The translations under genes and the position numbers were made by a program. DNA of 64,000 bases, taken from the NCBI GenBank assembly GCA_963766345.1, contig CAVXZL010000010.1:1-64000 (forward strand). The letters are read 5' to 3'. Source of the stretch: DASVFB01 sp963766345. GTDB taxonomy: Bacteria; Actinomycetota; Thermoleophilia; Gaiellales; Gaiellaceae. A model generated the notes under the pieces. That model was given only the letters and a program-made list of their open reading frames with translations, made no database searches and had not been told where the DNA came from. Shown piece after piece: positions 56,899 to 64,000 of the stretch; the first letter of the stretch is position 1, and each line of letters begins with the position of its first letter.

Positions 56899-57549
56899 TC
56901 AATTCTCGGCGAGAAGCTCGGCCCTCGCCGAGGAGCCGAGGAGTGCGAGCTGCCGCTCGACGATGAAGCCGCGAAGCTCCGGAAGCGTGAGGCCGTCGCC
57001 GGTGCGGTACCAGTGCCAGACGCTGTTGTAGAGGCCGAGCAGCGCGCGGGTGAGCAGACGGGCGTCGTTCTCGGGGATCAGGCCCTGTTGCATGCCGCGC
57101 GCGAGGAACGTGCCCCACGAGAACTCGAGCGCGCGCACGCGCGAGCGGGCGGCGCGGCGCGCCGCTTCTTCACGCGGTAGCGAGCGAGTCCCGGCGAGGG
57201 TGCCGAGCTGCGCGACGAGGACCCGGTGCCGCAGCGCCTCGTGCTCCGTCAGGTCGAACGCGTCGTGGAGGACGGCGAGCAGCGCCTCCGCCCAGTCGTC
57301 GTGCTCGGCGGCGATCCGCTCGAAGCGGGCGTGGAACTCGTCGAGCGCCTGGCCCATGATCTCGTAGAGACAGTGCTGCTTCGACTCGAAGTAGTGGTAA
57401 AGCGCGGTCGAGCCGATGCCGACCGCTGCGGCCACGTCGGCCCACTTCGTCTCGCTGTAGCCGCGCCGGCCGAAGTACTCGGTCGCGACCTCGAGGATCT
57501 GCTCCCTCTTGACGCCGCGCCGTTGCCGCGGCGCCCGCTCCGCGCTCAC
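56899..57549 (-). CDS. TetR-family regulator (second paralogue)
   Basis: 216 residues. HTH ILEVATEYFGRRGYSETKWA / DVAAAVGIGSTALYHYFESK, almost identical in this part to the regulator at 45923-46573, while the ligand domain is more diverged (LLTRALLGLYNSVWHWYRTG conserved). The same recognition helix implies the same or a very similar operator. The GTG start overlaps the stop of the APH-like gene, so both are read from the promoter carrying palindrome site 5. I infer that it binds CTGAAC-N3-GTTCAG and controls its own operon. Confidence 0.9.
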   Translation of the reverse strand: MSAERAPRQRRGVKREQILEVATEYFGRRGYSETKWADVAAAVGIGSTALYHYFESKQHCLYEIMGQALDEFHARFERIAAEHDDWAEALLAVLHDAFDLTEHEALRHRVLVAQLGTLAGTRSLPREEAARRAARSRVRALEFSWGTFLARGMQQGLIPENDARLLTRALLGLYNSVWHWYRTGDGLTLPELRGFIVERQLALLGSSARAELLAEN

Positions 57550-58601
57550 AGCGACGCCTCCACGGCGGCCCGGTCCGCGAGCTCGGCGAGCCGCTCGACG
57601 GCGGCGCCGATGTGTTCCGGCTCGGTGCCGCTCGTCGGATTGTCCAGCCAGCGCCGGTAGACGCCCTCGGCGATGACCGCGATCTTCCAGTACGCGAACG
57701 AAACCCAGAACGGCAGAGCCGAGACGTCGCGACCGCTCACGCGCTCGTACTCGGATGCGAGGCTCTCGGCGCTCGCGAAGCCGTCGAGCTGCGTGATCGG
57801 CTCCCTGAACAGGTGGCGCGCGTCGGCCGCCGGCTTCCCGAGCTCCTGCCAGTAGGCCATCGTCAAGCCGAGGTCGGCGAGGGGATCGCCGACCGTGCAG
57901 AGCTCCCAGTCGACGACGGCGCGAACCTCACCCTCCGGTCCGACGATCGTGTTGAGCAGGTGGTAGTCGCCGTGAACGATCGTCACCTCCGTCTCCTCGG
58001 GGACGCTCGCTTCCAACCGGTCGGCGACCCGGTCGACGACGGGCAGATCGCGCGTCCGCGACGCCTCCCACTGCCGCCGCCAGCGCCGCAGCTGCCGGCT
58101 TGCGTAGCTGCCGGGTCGGCGCATCTCCGCGAGGCCCGTCGTATCGAGGTCGGTCGTCTGTAGGCGTGCGAGTGTCTCGACCAGCGAGCTTCCGACCCGG
58201 GCGCGCGCGTCGGCCCCGATCGACTCGGCCGCCGCGACGGTGCCGAGCACGTGCCCGTCCACGTGCTCCATCACGTAGAACGGCGCGCCCGTCACGGCGT
58301 CGTCCTCGCACATCGCCAGCGGGCGCGGGACCGGCATGTCCGCGCTCGCGAGACCGGTGAGCACGCGGTGCTCGCGTCCCATGTCGTGCGCCGTAGCGAG
58401 GATCTCGCCCGTCGGCGGCCGCCTCAGAACGACAACGCGGTCGTTCGCGTCGCGCACCCGGTACGTCAGGTTCGACTGCCCCTCGCCGACGCGCGTGAAG
58501 ACGAGGGGTGGTTCGATGCCGGCGACGTGCGCCGTCATCCACGCCGTGACCGATGCGACCTCGATCCCCGGCTGGGCGGCCGTTGCAGCTTCGAGGCCCA
58601 T
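57546..58601 (-). CDS. APH-family phosphotransferase (ACAD10/11-like kinase domain)
   Basis: 351 residues of the aminoglycoside/choline-kinase fold: LVFTRVGEGQSNLTYRVRDA, VVLRRPPTGEILATAHDMGR, HVDGHVLGT, the catalytic loop VTIVHGDYHLLNTIVG and metal motif VVDWELCTVGDPLADLGLTM. In fatty-acid clusters such kinases phosphorylate hydroxyacyl-CoA, which an acyl-CoA-dehydrogenase-type partner then eliminates (known for ACAD11), so it may process 4-hydroxyacids. Start ATG 58601, 4 bp from palindrome site 5. Confidence 0.88.
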   Translation of the reverse strand: MGLEAATAAQPGIEVASVTAWMTAHVAGIEPPLVFTRVGEGQSNLTYRVRDANDRVVVLRRPPTGEILATAHDMGREHRVLTGLASADMPVPRPLAMCEDDAVTGAPFYVMEHVDGHVLGTVAAAESIGADARARVGSSLVETLARLQTTDLDTTGLAEMRRPGSYASRQLRRWRRQWEASRTRDLPVVDRVADRLEASVPEETEVTIVHGDYHLLNTIVGPEGEVRAVVDWELCTVGDPLADLGLTMAYWQELGKPAADARHLFREPITQLDGFASAESLASEYERVSGRDVSALPFWVSFAYWKIAVIAEGVYRRWLDNPTSGTEPEHIGAAVERLAELADRAAVEASL

Positions 58602-58605
58602 CGAA

Positions 58606-58620
58606 TTGAGCTTAGTTCAG
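58606..58620. promoter_or_regulatory. CTGAAC-N3-GTTCAG-type palindrome, site 5
   Basis: TTGAGC-TTA-GTTCAG matches 10 of 12 arm positions. It lies 4 bp in front of the APH-TetR operon and overlaps the stop of the SDR upstream. Links the operator family to a TetR gene. Confidence 0.5.
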
Positions 58621-59507
58621 GCTCCCCCGGGCCCGCGAAAGATGCTCTTCTCCAGCGCCTCGCCGCCCAGGGGAAGGCCCCATTGCGCGCCGCCGTCGAC
58701 GACGAGCGTCGCGCCGGTCGTGAAGCTCGACGCGTCGCTCGCGAAGTAGAGGGCCGCCCCGACGAGCTCGTCGGGCTGCCCGCCGCGGCGCAGCGGGAAC
58801 GTCTTCCGCTGCTCGTCGAATGCGTCGTGATCCCAGCCGCGCGAGATGTCCGTGTAGAACGGGCCGGCCATGATCGTGTTCACGCGCACCTGCGGCCCGA
58901 ACGCATCGGCGAACCCCGCGGTGAGCATGTTCAGCCCGGCCTTCGCCGCGCAGTACGGAATCGTGTCCTTGTTCGGCCGGAGCGAGCCGATGCTGCTGAC
59001 GTTGATGATCGAGCCGCCGCCGGCGGCCGCCATCCGCGTGCCGACGAGAGCGCTGAGCCGGAACGGGCCCTTGAGATTGACACCGATCACCTTGTCCCAT
59101 AGGTCTTCGCTCACGCTCGCGGTGTCGGCGTACAGCGGCGAGATGCCGGCGTTGTTGACGAGGACGTCGACGCGGCCGAAGTCCTCGTACACGCGCTCGA
59201 CCAGCGTGTCGATCTCGTCCCAGCGCGCCATGTGGCACGCGTAGCCCTTGCACCTGCGCCCGATCGCCGTCAGCTCCTCGGCGACGCGGTCGCAAGCGTC
59301 CTGCTTACGGCTGGACACGACGATGTCGGCGCCGGCCTGGGCGAAGCCCGTGACCATCGCGCGGCCGAGCCCGCGGGTGCCGCCGGTGACGAGCGCTATC
59401 CGGCCGCTCAGGTCGAAGAGCTCCGCCGGCGGCCGGCCTGAAGCCGGTTCGGTCGACAACTGTGCGTGCAGCGGCGACACGATCGCCTTCATCGGGGCAG
59501 GGGACAC
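58617..59507 (-). CDS. Short-chain dehydrogenase/reductase
   Basis: 296 residues from a GTG at 59507 with GAGGAGGA upstream; an ATG at 59552 lacks such a site. An N-terminal extension of about 30 residues precedes the fold: LSGRIALVTGGTRGLGRAMV, VLVNNAGISPLYADT, SIINVSSIGSLRPNK, PYCAAKAGLNMLTAGFAD (Tyr/Lys) and TGATLVVDGGAQWG. Probably oxidises a hydroxyacyl-CoA. It is divergent from the His-variant crotonase at 59634 and followed by the APH-TetR operon. Confidence 0.87.
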   Translation of the reverse strand: MSPAPMKAIVSPLHAQLSTEPASGRPPAELFDLSGRIALVTGGTRGLGRAMVTGFAQAGADIVVSSRKQDACDRVAEELTAIGRRCKGYACHMARWDEIDTLVERVYEDFGRVDVLVNNAGISPLYADTASVSEDLWDKVIGVNLKGPFRLSALVGTRMAAAGGGSIINVSSIGSLRPNKDTIPYCAAKAGLNMLTAGFADAFGPQVRVNTIMAGPFYTDISRGWDHDAFDEQRKTFPLRRGGQPDELVGAALYFASDASSFTTGATLVVDGGAQWGLPLGGEALEKSIFRGPGGA

Positions 59508-59570
59508 GGAGTCCTCCTCTCGCTGCGGGTCAGGGTCGGGCGTATGGCACACAGTACTCGTGGCGATGGC

Positions 59571-59598
59571 TGTGACGTGCTCCGCCCGCTGTTATGCT
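59571..59598 (+). promoter_or_regulatory. Likely promoter of the crotonase operon
   Basis: TGTGAC (59571-59576), 16 bp, TATGCT (59593-59598). The operator-like site 6 begins at the last two bases of the -10 box. The same TATGCT stands before site 4. Confidence 0.45.
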
Positions 59599-59611
59599 AA
59601 ACCAACTTCAG
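59597..59611. promoter_or_regulatory. CTGAAC-N3-GTTCAG-type palindrome, site 6
   Basis: CTAAAC-CAA-CTTCAG matches 10 of 12 arm positions, between the divergent SDR and crotonase genes, 22 bp before the crotonase start. Confidence 0.5.
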
Positions 59612-59633
59612 TTCAAATTATAGGGAGGTCGCC

Positions 59634-60431
59634 TTGCCGAGGACGCTGGAAGCCGACGTCATCCAGTACGAGGTGGAGGACTACGTCGCCCACATCTGGC
59701 TCAACCGGCCGCAGAAGCGCAACTGCGTGAGCGCCCAGCTGATGCAGGAGCTGGGCGATGCCGTCCGCCGCGCCGACGCCGATCCGGACGTCCGCGTGAT
59801 GGTCCTGCGGGGGCGAGGCAACACGTTCTGCTCGGGGTACGACCTCGACGAGCTCCAGGACGATTACTTGAAGCGGAGCACGTCGATCGAGGTCGCCTAC
59901 GACTCCGCCAAGTTCGTCGACGGGATCTTCAACGCGAAGACGCCGTCGGTCGCGGTGCTCGAGGGCTACACCACCGCGGGCGGCTTCGAGATCATGATCA
60001 ACTGCGACTTCGCGATCGCCGCGGAGGACGCGCTGATCGGTGACTTCCACATCCGCCGCGCCCTGTTCGGCGGTGCGGGGCCGATCTACCGGCTGCCGCG
60101 GATCCTGGGGCTCCGCAAGGCGAAGGAGCTGATGCTCACCGGCAAGCTCCTGACCGGCCGGCAAGCCTACGACTGGGGCCTCGTCAACGACGTCGCACCC
60201 GCCGAGGAGCTCGACCAGTGCGTCGAGCGCTTCGTCTCGGAGCTGACCGACAAGAGCCCGTTCGCTGTGTGGATCACCAAGATGGCAATCAACCAAGGCC
60301 TCGACGCCGACCAGGGCACCCTGATGGTGATGGAGCACTTCTGCTCCGCGATCGCGATGCAGTCGAACGACGCCGCCGAGGGCGTCGCGGCGTTCCTCGG
60401 GAAGCGGGAACCGGTCTGGACGGGGAGCTGA
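59634..60431 (+). CDS. Crotonase-superfamily enzyme, His variant (close paralogue of 47471)
   Basis: 265 residues, TTG start with GGGAGG 6 nt upstream. RGRGNTFCSGYDLDELQDDY and VLEGYTTAGGFEIMINCDFA form the oxyanion-hole parts; Glu119 is kept and the second catalytic position is His139 (LIGDFHIRRALFGGAG). RLPRILGLRKAKELMLTGKL and the final KREPVWTGS match the paralogue. First gene of the operon crotonase-ligase-DUF35-thiolase-acyl-CoA dehydrogenase. Confidence 0.88.
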   Translation: MPRTLEADVIQYEVEDYVAHIWLNRPQKRNCVSAQLMQELGDAVRRADADPDVRVMVLRGRGNTFCSGYDLDELQDDYLKRSTSIEVAYDSAKFVDGIFNAKTPSVAVLEGYTTAGGFEIMINCDFAIAAEDALIGDFHIRRALFGGAGPIYRLPRILGLRKAKELMLTGKLLTGRQAYDWGLVNDVAPAEELDQCVERFVSELTDKSPFAVWITKMAINQGLDADQGTLMVMEHFCSAIAMQSNDAAEGVAAFLGKREPVWTGS

Positions 60432-62041
60432 GGTTTCCGAGCCGCGAGGATTGCGTCCTGGCGGATCTCCTCGAGCGACGCGCTGAGGCCGCTCCCGAGA
60501 AGGTCTTCCTCGTGTTCTCGGACCGCGAGTGGACGTACGCGCAGACGGCGGAGCACGCCTGGCGCTTCGCGAACGGCCTCCGCCGCGAGGGCGTGGGGGA
60601 GGGCGACTACGTCTCCGTCTGGATGCCGACGCACCCCGAACTCGTGGAGGCCTGGTTCGGCGTCAACACCGCCGGCGGCGTCTACGCGCCGCTGAACCTC
60701 GCCGCGCGCGGTCACTACCTCGAGCACACGCTGAACATCGCGGAATCGCGCACGCTCGTCGCGCACGCGGCCCTGGTCGAGCGCCTCGTCGGCCTCGACC
60801 TGCCGCACCTCGAGACGGTGATCGTCACCGGCGGCGAGCCGCCGGTCGAGCTTCCGTGGCGCACGCTGACCATGGACCAGATACGCGACAGCGCGGGCTG
60901 CGGGAGACCCTCCGTCGCCCGCCGGCGCGAGCCGTGGGACGACATGAGCCTGATCTACACGTCGGGCACGACAGGCCCGTCGAAAGGCGTGCGCGCCGCG
61001 TACGCCACGTTCTGGAACTACCACCGCGTCTTCCTCGAGCCGTACGTCGGAGCGGGCGACCGCTTCCTGCAGCCGCTGCCGATGTTCCACACGGCCGGGA
61101 CAGGCATCACCTACTCGATGCTGCTCGCCGGCGGCTCGGTCGCCTTCGTCGAGCGGTTCAGCGCCCGGACGTTCCTCGACGACACGCGCCGGCTCAACGC
61201 GACGGCCACGCTCGTCCTGCACGCGATGACCTCGTTCCTGCTCGCGCAGCCGCGGCGCGACGACGACCGCGACAACCCTGTCCGGGTCGCATACATGGGG
61301 CCGCTCGGCCATGCGAAGGAGTTCTCCGAGCGATTCGGCATCTCGGTCTACACGAACTTCGGGATGACGGAGGCGCCGGGACCGCTCGCGTCGGGGCTGG
61401 ATCCGCAGAACGAGGCGTCTTGCGGCCGGCCCGTCGACCCGGTGAACTACGAGGTGCGACTGGTCGACGAGCACGACCTGCCGGTACCGCGCGGCGCGCC
61501 CGGCGAGCTCGTGCTCCGGCATTCGCTGCCGTGGATGATCAACCTGGGCTACAAGAACATGCCGGAGGCGACCGCTCGGGCGTGGCGGAACGGCTGGTTC
61601 CACACCGGCGACCAGTTCCGCGAGGACGACGAGGGCAACTTTTACTTCCTCGACCGCGTCAAGGACGCGATCCGGCGCCGCGGCGAGAACATCTCCTCGT
61701 TCGAGGTCGAGGCGGAGATCCTCGCGCATGCCGACGTGCGGGAGGTCGCCGTCGTCGCCGTGCCGAATCCCGACGTCGCGGAGGGGACGGGCGACGAGGA
61801 GGTGAAGGCGGTGATCGTGCTCGAGCACGACGCCGAGCTCGAGCCGGAGGACCTGATCCGCTTCCTGCTCCCGCGGATGCCGCGCTACTGGCTGCCGCGC
61901 TTCGTCGAGCTCGCACCCGAGCTCCCGCGCACCGAGTCGTACAAGGTGCGCAAGGCCGAGTTGCGCACGGCGGGGATCACATCGGCCACCTGGGACCGCG
62001 AGCGCAGCCGTATGACGCTCGAGCGCGAGGTCGTGCGATGA
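60428..62041 (+). CDS. Acyl-CoA synthetase (AMP-forming), CTG start in CTGA overlap
   Basis: 537 residues. YTSGTTGPSKGVRAAYATFW (P-loop), FGMTEAPGPLAS (A5), FHTGDQFREDDEGNF (A7), RRRGENISSFEVEAEIL (A8) and LPRTESYKVRKAELR with the catalytic Lys (A10). The N-terminal sequence LRFPSREDCVLADLLERRAE matches LKFPTRDECVVPDLLVSRAE of the ligase at 50962, so the start must be near 60428. The only start-like codon there is CTG, overlapping the crotonase stop as CTGA, with GGGGAG just before it. Confidence 0.88.
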   Translation: MRFPSREDCVLADLLERRAEAAPEKVFLVFSDREWTYAQTAEHAWRFANGLRREGVGEGDYVSVWMPTHPELVEAWFGVNTAGGVYAPLNLAARGHYLEHTLNIAESRTLVAHAALVERLVGLDLPHLETVIVTGGEPPVELPWRTLTMDQIRDSAGCGRPSVARRREPWDDMSLIYTSGTTGPSKGVRAAYATFWNYHRVFLEPYVGAGDRFLQPLPMFHTAGTGITYSMLLAGGSVAFVERFSARTFLDDTRRLNATATLVLHAMTSFLLAQPRRDDDRDNPVRVAYMGPLGHAKEFSERFGISVYTNFGMTEAPGPLASGLDPQNEASCGRPVDPVNYEVRLVDEHDLPVPRGAPGELVLRHSLPWMINLGYKNMPEATARAWRNGWFHTGDQFREDDEGNFYFLDRVKDAIRRRGENISSFEVEAEILAHADVREVAVVAVPNPDVAEGTGDEEVKAVIVLEHDAELEPEDLIRFLLPRMPRYWLPRFVELAPELPRTESYKVRKAELRTAGITSATWDRERSRMTLEREVVR

Positions 62042-62448
62042 CGGCGACCGCCGCCGACCCCGCGTCGCCGATACGCGTCGTCGACGGCGCCGCGCGGCTC
62101 GTCGCCGCCACGTGCAGCGCGTGCGGCGCGGTCATGTTCCCCGTCCGCGAGAGCTGCCCCGCCTGCGGCTCGACCGAGTTGTCCGAGACGCTGCTCCCGG
62201 AGCACGGCACGTTGTGGACGTGGACGACGCAGGGATTCGAGCCCAAGTCACCGCCGTACGTGCCGTCCGGCGACTTCGCCCCCTTCGCGGTCGGCTACGT
62301 CGAGTTCCGCGGCTACCTCCGCGTCGAGGGCCGCCTGACGGAGAGCGATCCGGAGCGGCTGCGGATAGGCATGCCCATGCGCGTCGTCGCGTACGACCAC
62401 GCCGGGGTCGCGTCGTACGCGTTCGCTCCCGAGGAGAACTCGACGTGA
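62038..62448 (+). CDS. DUF35 OB-fold zinc-ribbon protein
   Basis: 136 residues: zinc ribbon Cys26, Cys29, Cys40, Cys43 (CSACGAVMFPVRESCPACGS), OB fold GTLWTWTTQGFEPKSPPYVP, VGYVEFRGYLRVEGRLTESD, RIGMPMRVVAYDH. ATGA overlap with the ligase and GTGA overlap with the thiolase, its probable partner. Confidence 0.9.
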   Translation: MTATAADPASPIRVVDGAARLVAATCSACGAVMFPVRESCPACGSTELSETLLPEHGTLWTWTTQGFEPKSPPYVPSGDFAPFAVGYVEFRGYLRVEGRLTESDPERLRIGMPMRVVAYDHAGVASYAFAPEENST

Positions 62449-63599
62449 GCGAGCCGACGGTCGCCATCGTCGGCGCCGGCATCTACCCGTTCGGCCGTCA
62501 CGATGGAGTCAGCGGCCTCGCGATGGGCGTCGAGGCGGCGCGCCGAGCGCTCGCCGATGCCGGCGTCCGGTGGAGCGACGTCGAGTTCGCGTACGGCGGC
62601 AGCCACGACGCGGGCAACGCCGACACGATGGTCGCCGATCTCGGGCCGACCGGCATCCCCTTCGTCAATGTGGCGAACGGCTGCGCGACGGGCGGCTCGG
62701 CGCTCATCTCGGCGTACCAGGCCCTGCGGTCGGGCGTGTCCGACGTCGGGCTCGTCGTCGGCTTCGACAAGCACCCGCGCGGCGCATTTCAGAACGACCC
62801 GGCCGACTGGTCGCTGCCGGCGTGGTACGGCGAGGTCGGCCTGATGATCACGACGCAGTTCTTCGGCGCGAAGCTGCAGCGCTACATGTACGACCACGAC
62901 ATCCCGATCGCGACGTTGGCACAGGTTGCGGAGAAGGCGTTCGCGAACGGCTCGCTCACGCCCCACGCGTGGCGGCGGAAGCCCCTGTCCGCGGAGGAGA
63001 TCCTCGGCTCGCAAATGCTGGCGCACCCGCTGACGCAGTACATGCTCTGCTCGCCGGGCGAGGGAGCGGCCGCGCTCGTCGTCTGCACCCGCGAGTACCT
63101 CGACCGGCTGCCGGACGCGCGTCCTGTGTGGCTGCGCTCCGCGTCGTTCCGCACGCGCCGCGCGGGATCGTTCGAGGTGTTCAGCCCGGCGCTCGGCCTC
63201 GAGATCGCCGACTCGCCGACGGTCGACGCCGCGCGGCGCGCGTTCGAGGAGGCCGGCGTCGAGCCGAAGGACGTCGACGTCGCGCAGGTGCAGGACACGG
63301 AATCCGGCGCAGAGCTCATCCACCTCGCCGAGTGCGGCCTGTGCGAGCACGGCGCACAGACCGAGCTGTACGCGCGCGGCGGGACGCGGATCGACGGCGA
63401 CCTGCCGGTGAACACCGACGGCGGGTGCCTGGCGAACGGCGAGCCGGTCGGCGCGTCCGGCCTGCGGCAGGTCTACGAGGTCGTCTCGCAGCTCCGCGGC
63501 GAGTCGGGCGAGCGGCAGGTGCCGGGTGACCCCAAGGTCGGCTTCACGCAGGTCTACGGTGCGCCGGGCGTCAGCGCCTGCACGGTGGTGTCCCGCTAG
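62445..63599 (+). CDS. Thiolase (SCP-x type) with nucleophilic cysteine
   Basis: 384 residues. Unlike the two Ltp2-like copies it has a Cys at the nucleophile position: FVNVANGCATGGSALISAYQ (Cys80). The loop VAQVQDTESGAELIHLAECG and the box GGCLANGEPVGASGLRQVYE, with Glu replacing the His of GHP, are features of the DUF35-associated SCP-x thiolases. It should cleave a beta-ketoacyl-CoA with CoA. Placed between DUF35 and an acyl-CoA dehydrogenase gene, it completes a beta-oxidation set with the crotonase and SDR nearby. Confidence 0.88.
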   Translation: MSEPTVAIVGAGIYPFGRHDGVSGLAMGVEAARRALADAGVRWSDVEFAYGGSHDAGNADTMVADLGPTGIPFVNVANGCATGGSALISAYQALRSGVSDVGLVVGFDKHPRGAFQNDPADWSLPAWYGEVGLMITTQFFGAKLQRYMYDHDIPIATLAQVAEKAFANGSLTPHAWRRKPLSAEEILGSQMLAHPLTQYMLCSPGEGAAALVVCTREYLDRLPDARPVWLRSASFRTRRAGSFEVFSPALGLEIADSPTVDAARRAFEEAGVEPKDVDVAQVQDTESGAELIHLAECGLCEHGAQTELYARGGTRIDGDLPVNTDGGCLANGEPVGASGLRQVYEVVSQLRGESGERQVPGDPKVGFTQVYGAPGVSACTVVSR

Positions 63600-64000
63600 T
63601 GCGTCTCTCGCTGAACGAGGCCGAGCTGCGAATCCGCGACGAGACGCGCGCGTTCCTCGCGGAGCACCTGCCGGCGGCTCACGAGGTCCCGGCCGACTTC
63701 GACGAGCGTGTCGCGTTCCTGCGCGAGTGGCAGCGCAAGCTGTACGACGCGGGCCTCGTGAACGTGACCTGGCCGGCCGAGTACGGCGGGCGCGGCGCGA
63801 CGCTGCTGGAGCAGATCGTGCTGAACCAGGAGCTCGCACGCGCGGGCGCCCCGCCGCTGATCGGCGAGGTCGGGCTGGAGGTGGTCGGGCCGACGCTCGT
63901 CGCCGAGGGCACGCCCGAGCAGAAGGAGCGGTACGTGCGCCGGATCCTCAGCGGCGAGGACATCTGGTGCCAGGGCTTCTCCGAGCCGAATGCCGGCTCC
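63599..64000 (+). CDS. Acyl-CoA dehydrogenase, N-terminal part (runs off the window)
   Basis: 134 codons are visible: LSLNEAELRIRDETRAFLAE, LYDAGLVNVTWPAEYGGRGA, TLLEQIVLNQELARAGAPPL, GPTLVAEGTPEQKERYVRRI, GEDIWCQGFSEPNAGS. This is the N-terminal helical domain and the start of the middle domain (QGFSEPNAGSD in family members). It introduces the 2,3 double bond of an acyl-CoA with FAD and passes electrons to an Etf. The GTG overlaps the thiolase stop. Confidence 0.9.
   Translation, partial: MRLSLNEAELRIRDETRAFLAEHLPAAHEVPADFDERVAFLREWQRKLYDAGLVNVTWPAEYGGRGATLLEQIVLNQELARAGAPPLIGEVGLEVVGPTLVAEGTPEQKERYVRRILSGEDIWCQGFSEPNAGS

Noticed and set aside
1..64000. CRISPR array
   Set aside because: No regularly spaced repeats with unique spacers were seen; the only tandem repeats are pairs (2467-2495, 46586-46613).

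Overview
The window is about 70% G+C, with short or overlapping intergenic gaps and many GTG, TTG and apparently CTG starts. Gene content is dominated by acyl-CoA ligases, crotonases, SDRs, thiolase/DUF35 pairs, CaiB/BaiF proteins and TetR regulators. This points to a soil or aquatic actinobacterium, possibly of the Thermoleophilia; the lineage is inference from style and content, since no rRNA or other marker gene is present. || Layout. (a) 1-10.6 kb is a worn integration region: a decayed tyrosine recombinase (1-665), an intact relative (9274-10416), tRNA-Thr-like 3' halves downstream of each, a tRNA-Ser-like 3' half (4763-4824), pseudogenes, a DrrAB-type ABC exporter with a frameshift, a methyltransferase, a complete insertion sequence with 20-bp perfect terminal repeats, a secreted protein and a GntR/LacI hybrid regulator. 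(b) 10.6-17.5 kb looks like a polyhydroxyalkanoate-granule locus (PhaZ-like depolymerase, two phasin-like proteins, an XRE regulator) wrapped round a crotonase-SDR-metallo-hydrolase-ligase-VOC operon. (c) 17.6-28.2 kb holds an old-yellow-enzyme/dienoyl-CoA-reductase-like flavoprotein with its own EtfBA, an FAD dehydrogenase, an SDR, an Ltp2-like thiolase with its DUF35 partner, a CoA ligase and a DMT permease. (d) 28.2-38.8 kb is one long tightly overlapping + strand run: crotonase, NDP-forming acyl-CoA synthetase, nitronate-monooxygenase-like protein, two CaiB/BaiF CoA-transferases, two hot-dog proteins, an Ltp2-like thiolase, DUF35, NTF2-like proteins and an acetoacetate-decarboxylase-like protein. 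(e) 38.8-46.6 kb (- strand) holds SDRs, an MDR oxidoreductase and a ferric-iron/polyamine-type ABC importer with an unusual tandem NTF2-like gene, followed by a TetR gene. (f) 46.6-64 kb has more crotonase/SDR/ligase units, a second TetR cotranscribed with an APH-like kinase, a PaaK-like ligase, and a ligase-DUF35-thiolase-acyl-CoA-dehydrogenase operon that runs off the window. || How the genes may work together. The set resembles a large catabolic supercluster that activates carboxylic acids to CoA thioesters and shortens them by desaturation, hydration, oxidation and thiolytic or aldol cleavage. The hot-dog pair, Ltp2-like protein and DUF35 at 34.6-37.2 kb recall the ChsH1/ChsH2/Ltp2 module of steroid side-chain degradation, but the substrate cannot be read from sequence. 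|| Main new observations: a palindrome CTGAAC-N3-GTTCAG (10-12 of 12 arm positions) at six promoters, one of them in front of the APH-TetR operon, suggesting a local TetR regulon; repeated use of CTG as start codon, including CTGA stop/start overlaps; three crotonase paralogues in which the second catalytic glutamate is replaced by histidine; and a dienoyl-CoA-reductase-like protein lacking one of the four usual Fe-S cysteines beside dedicated EtfBA.
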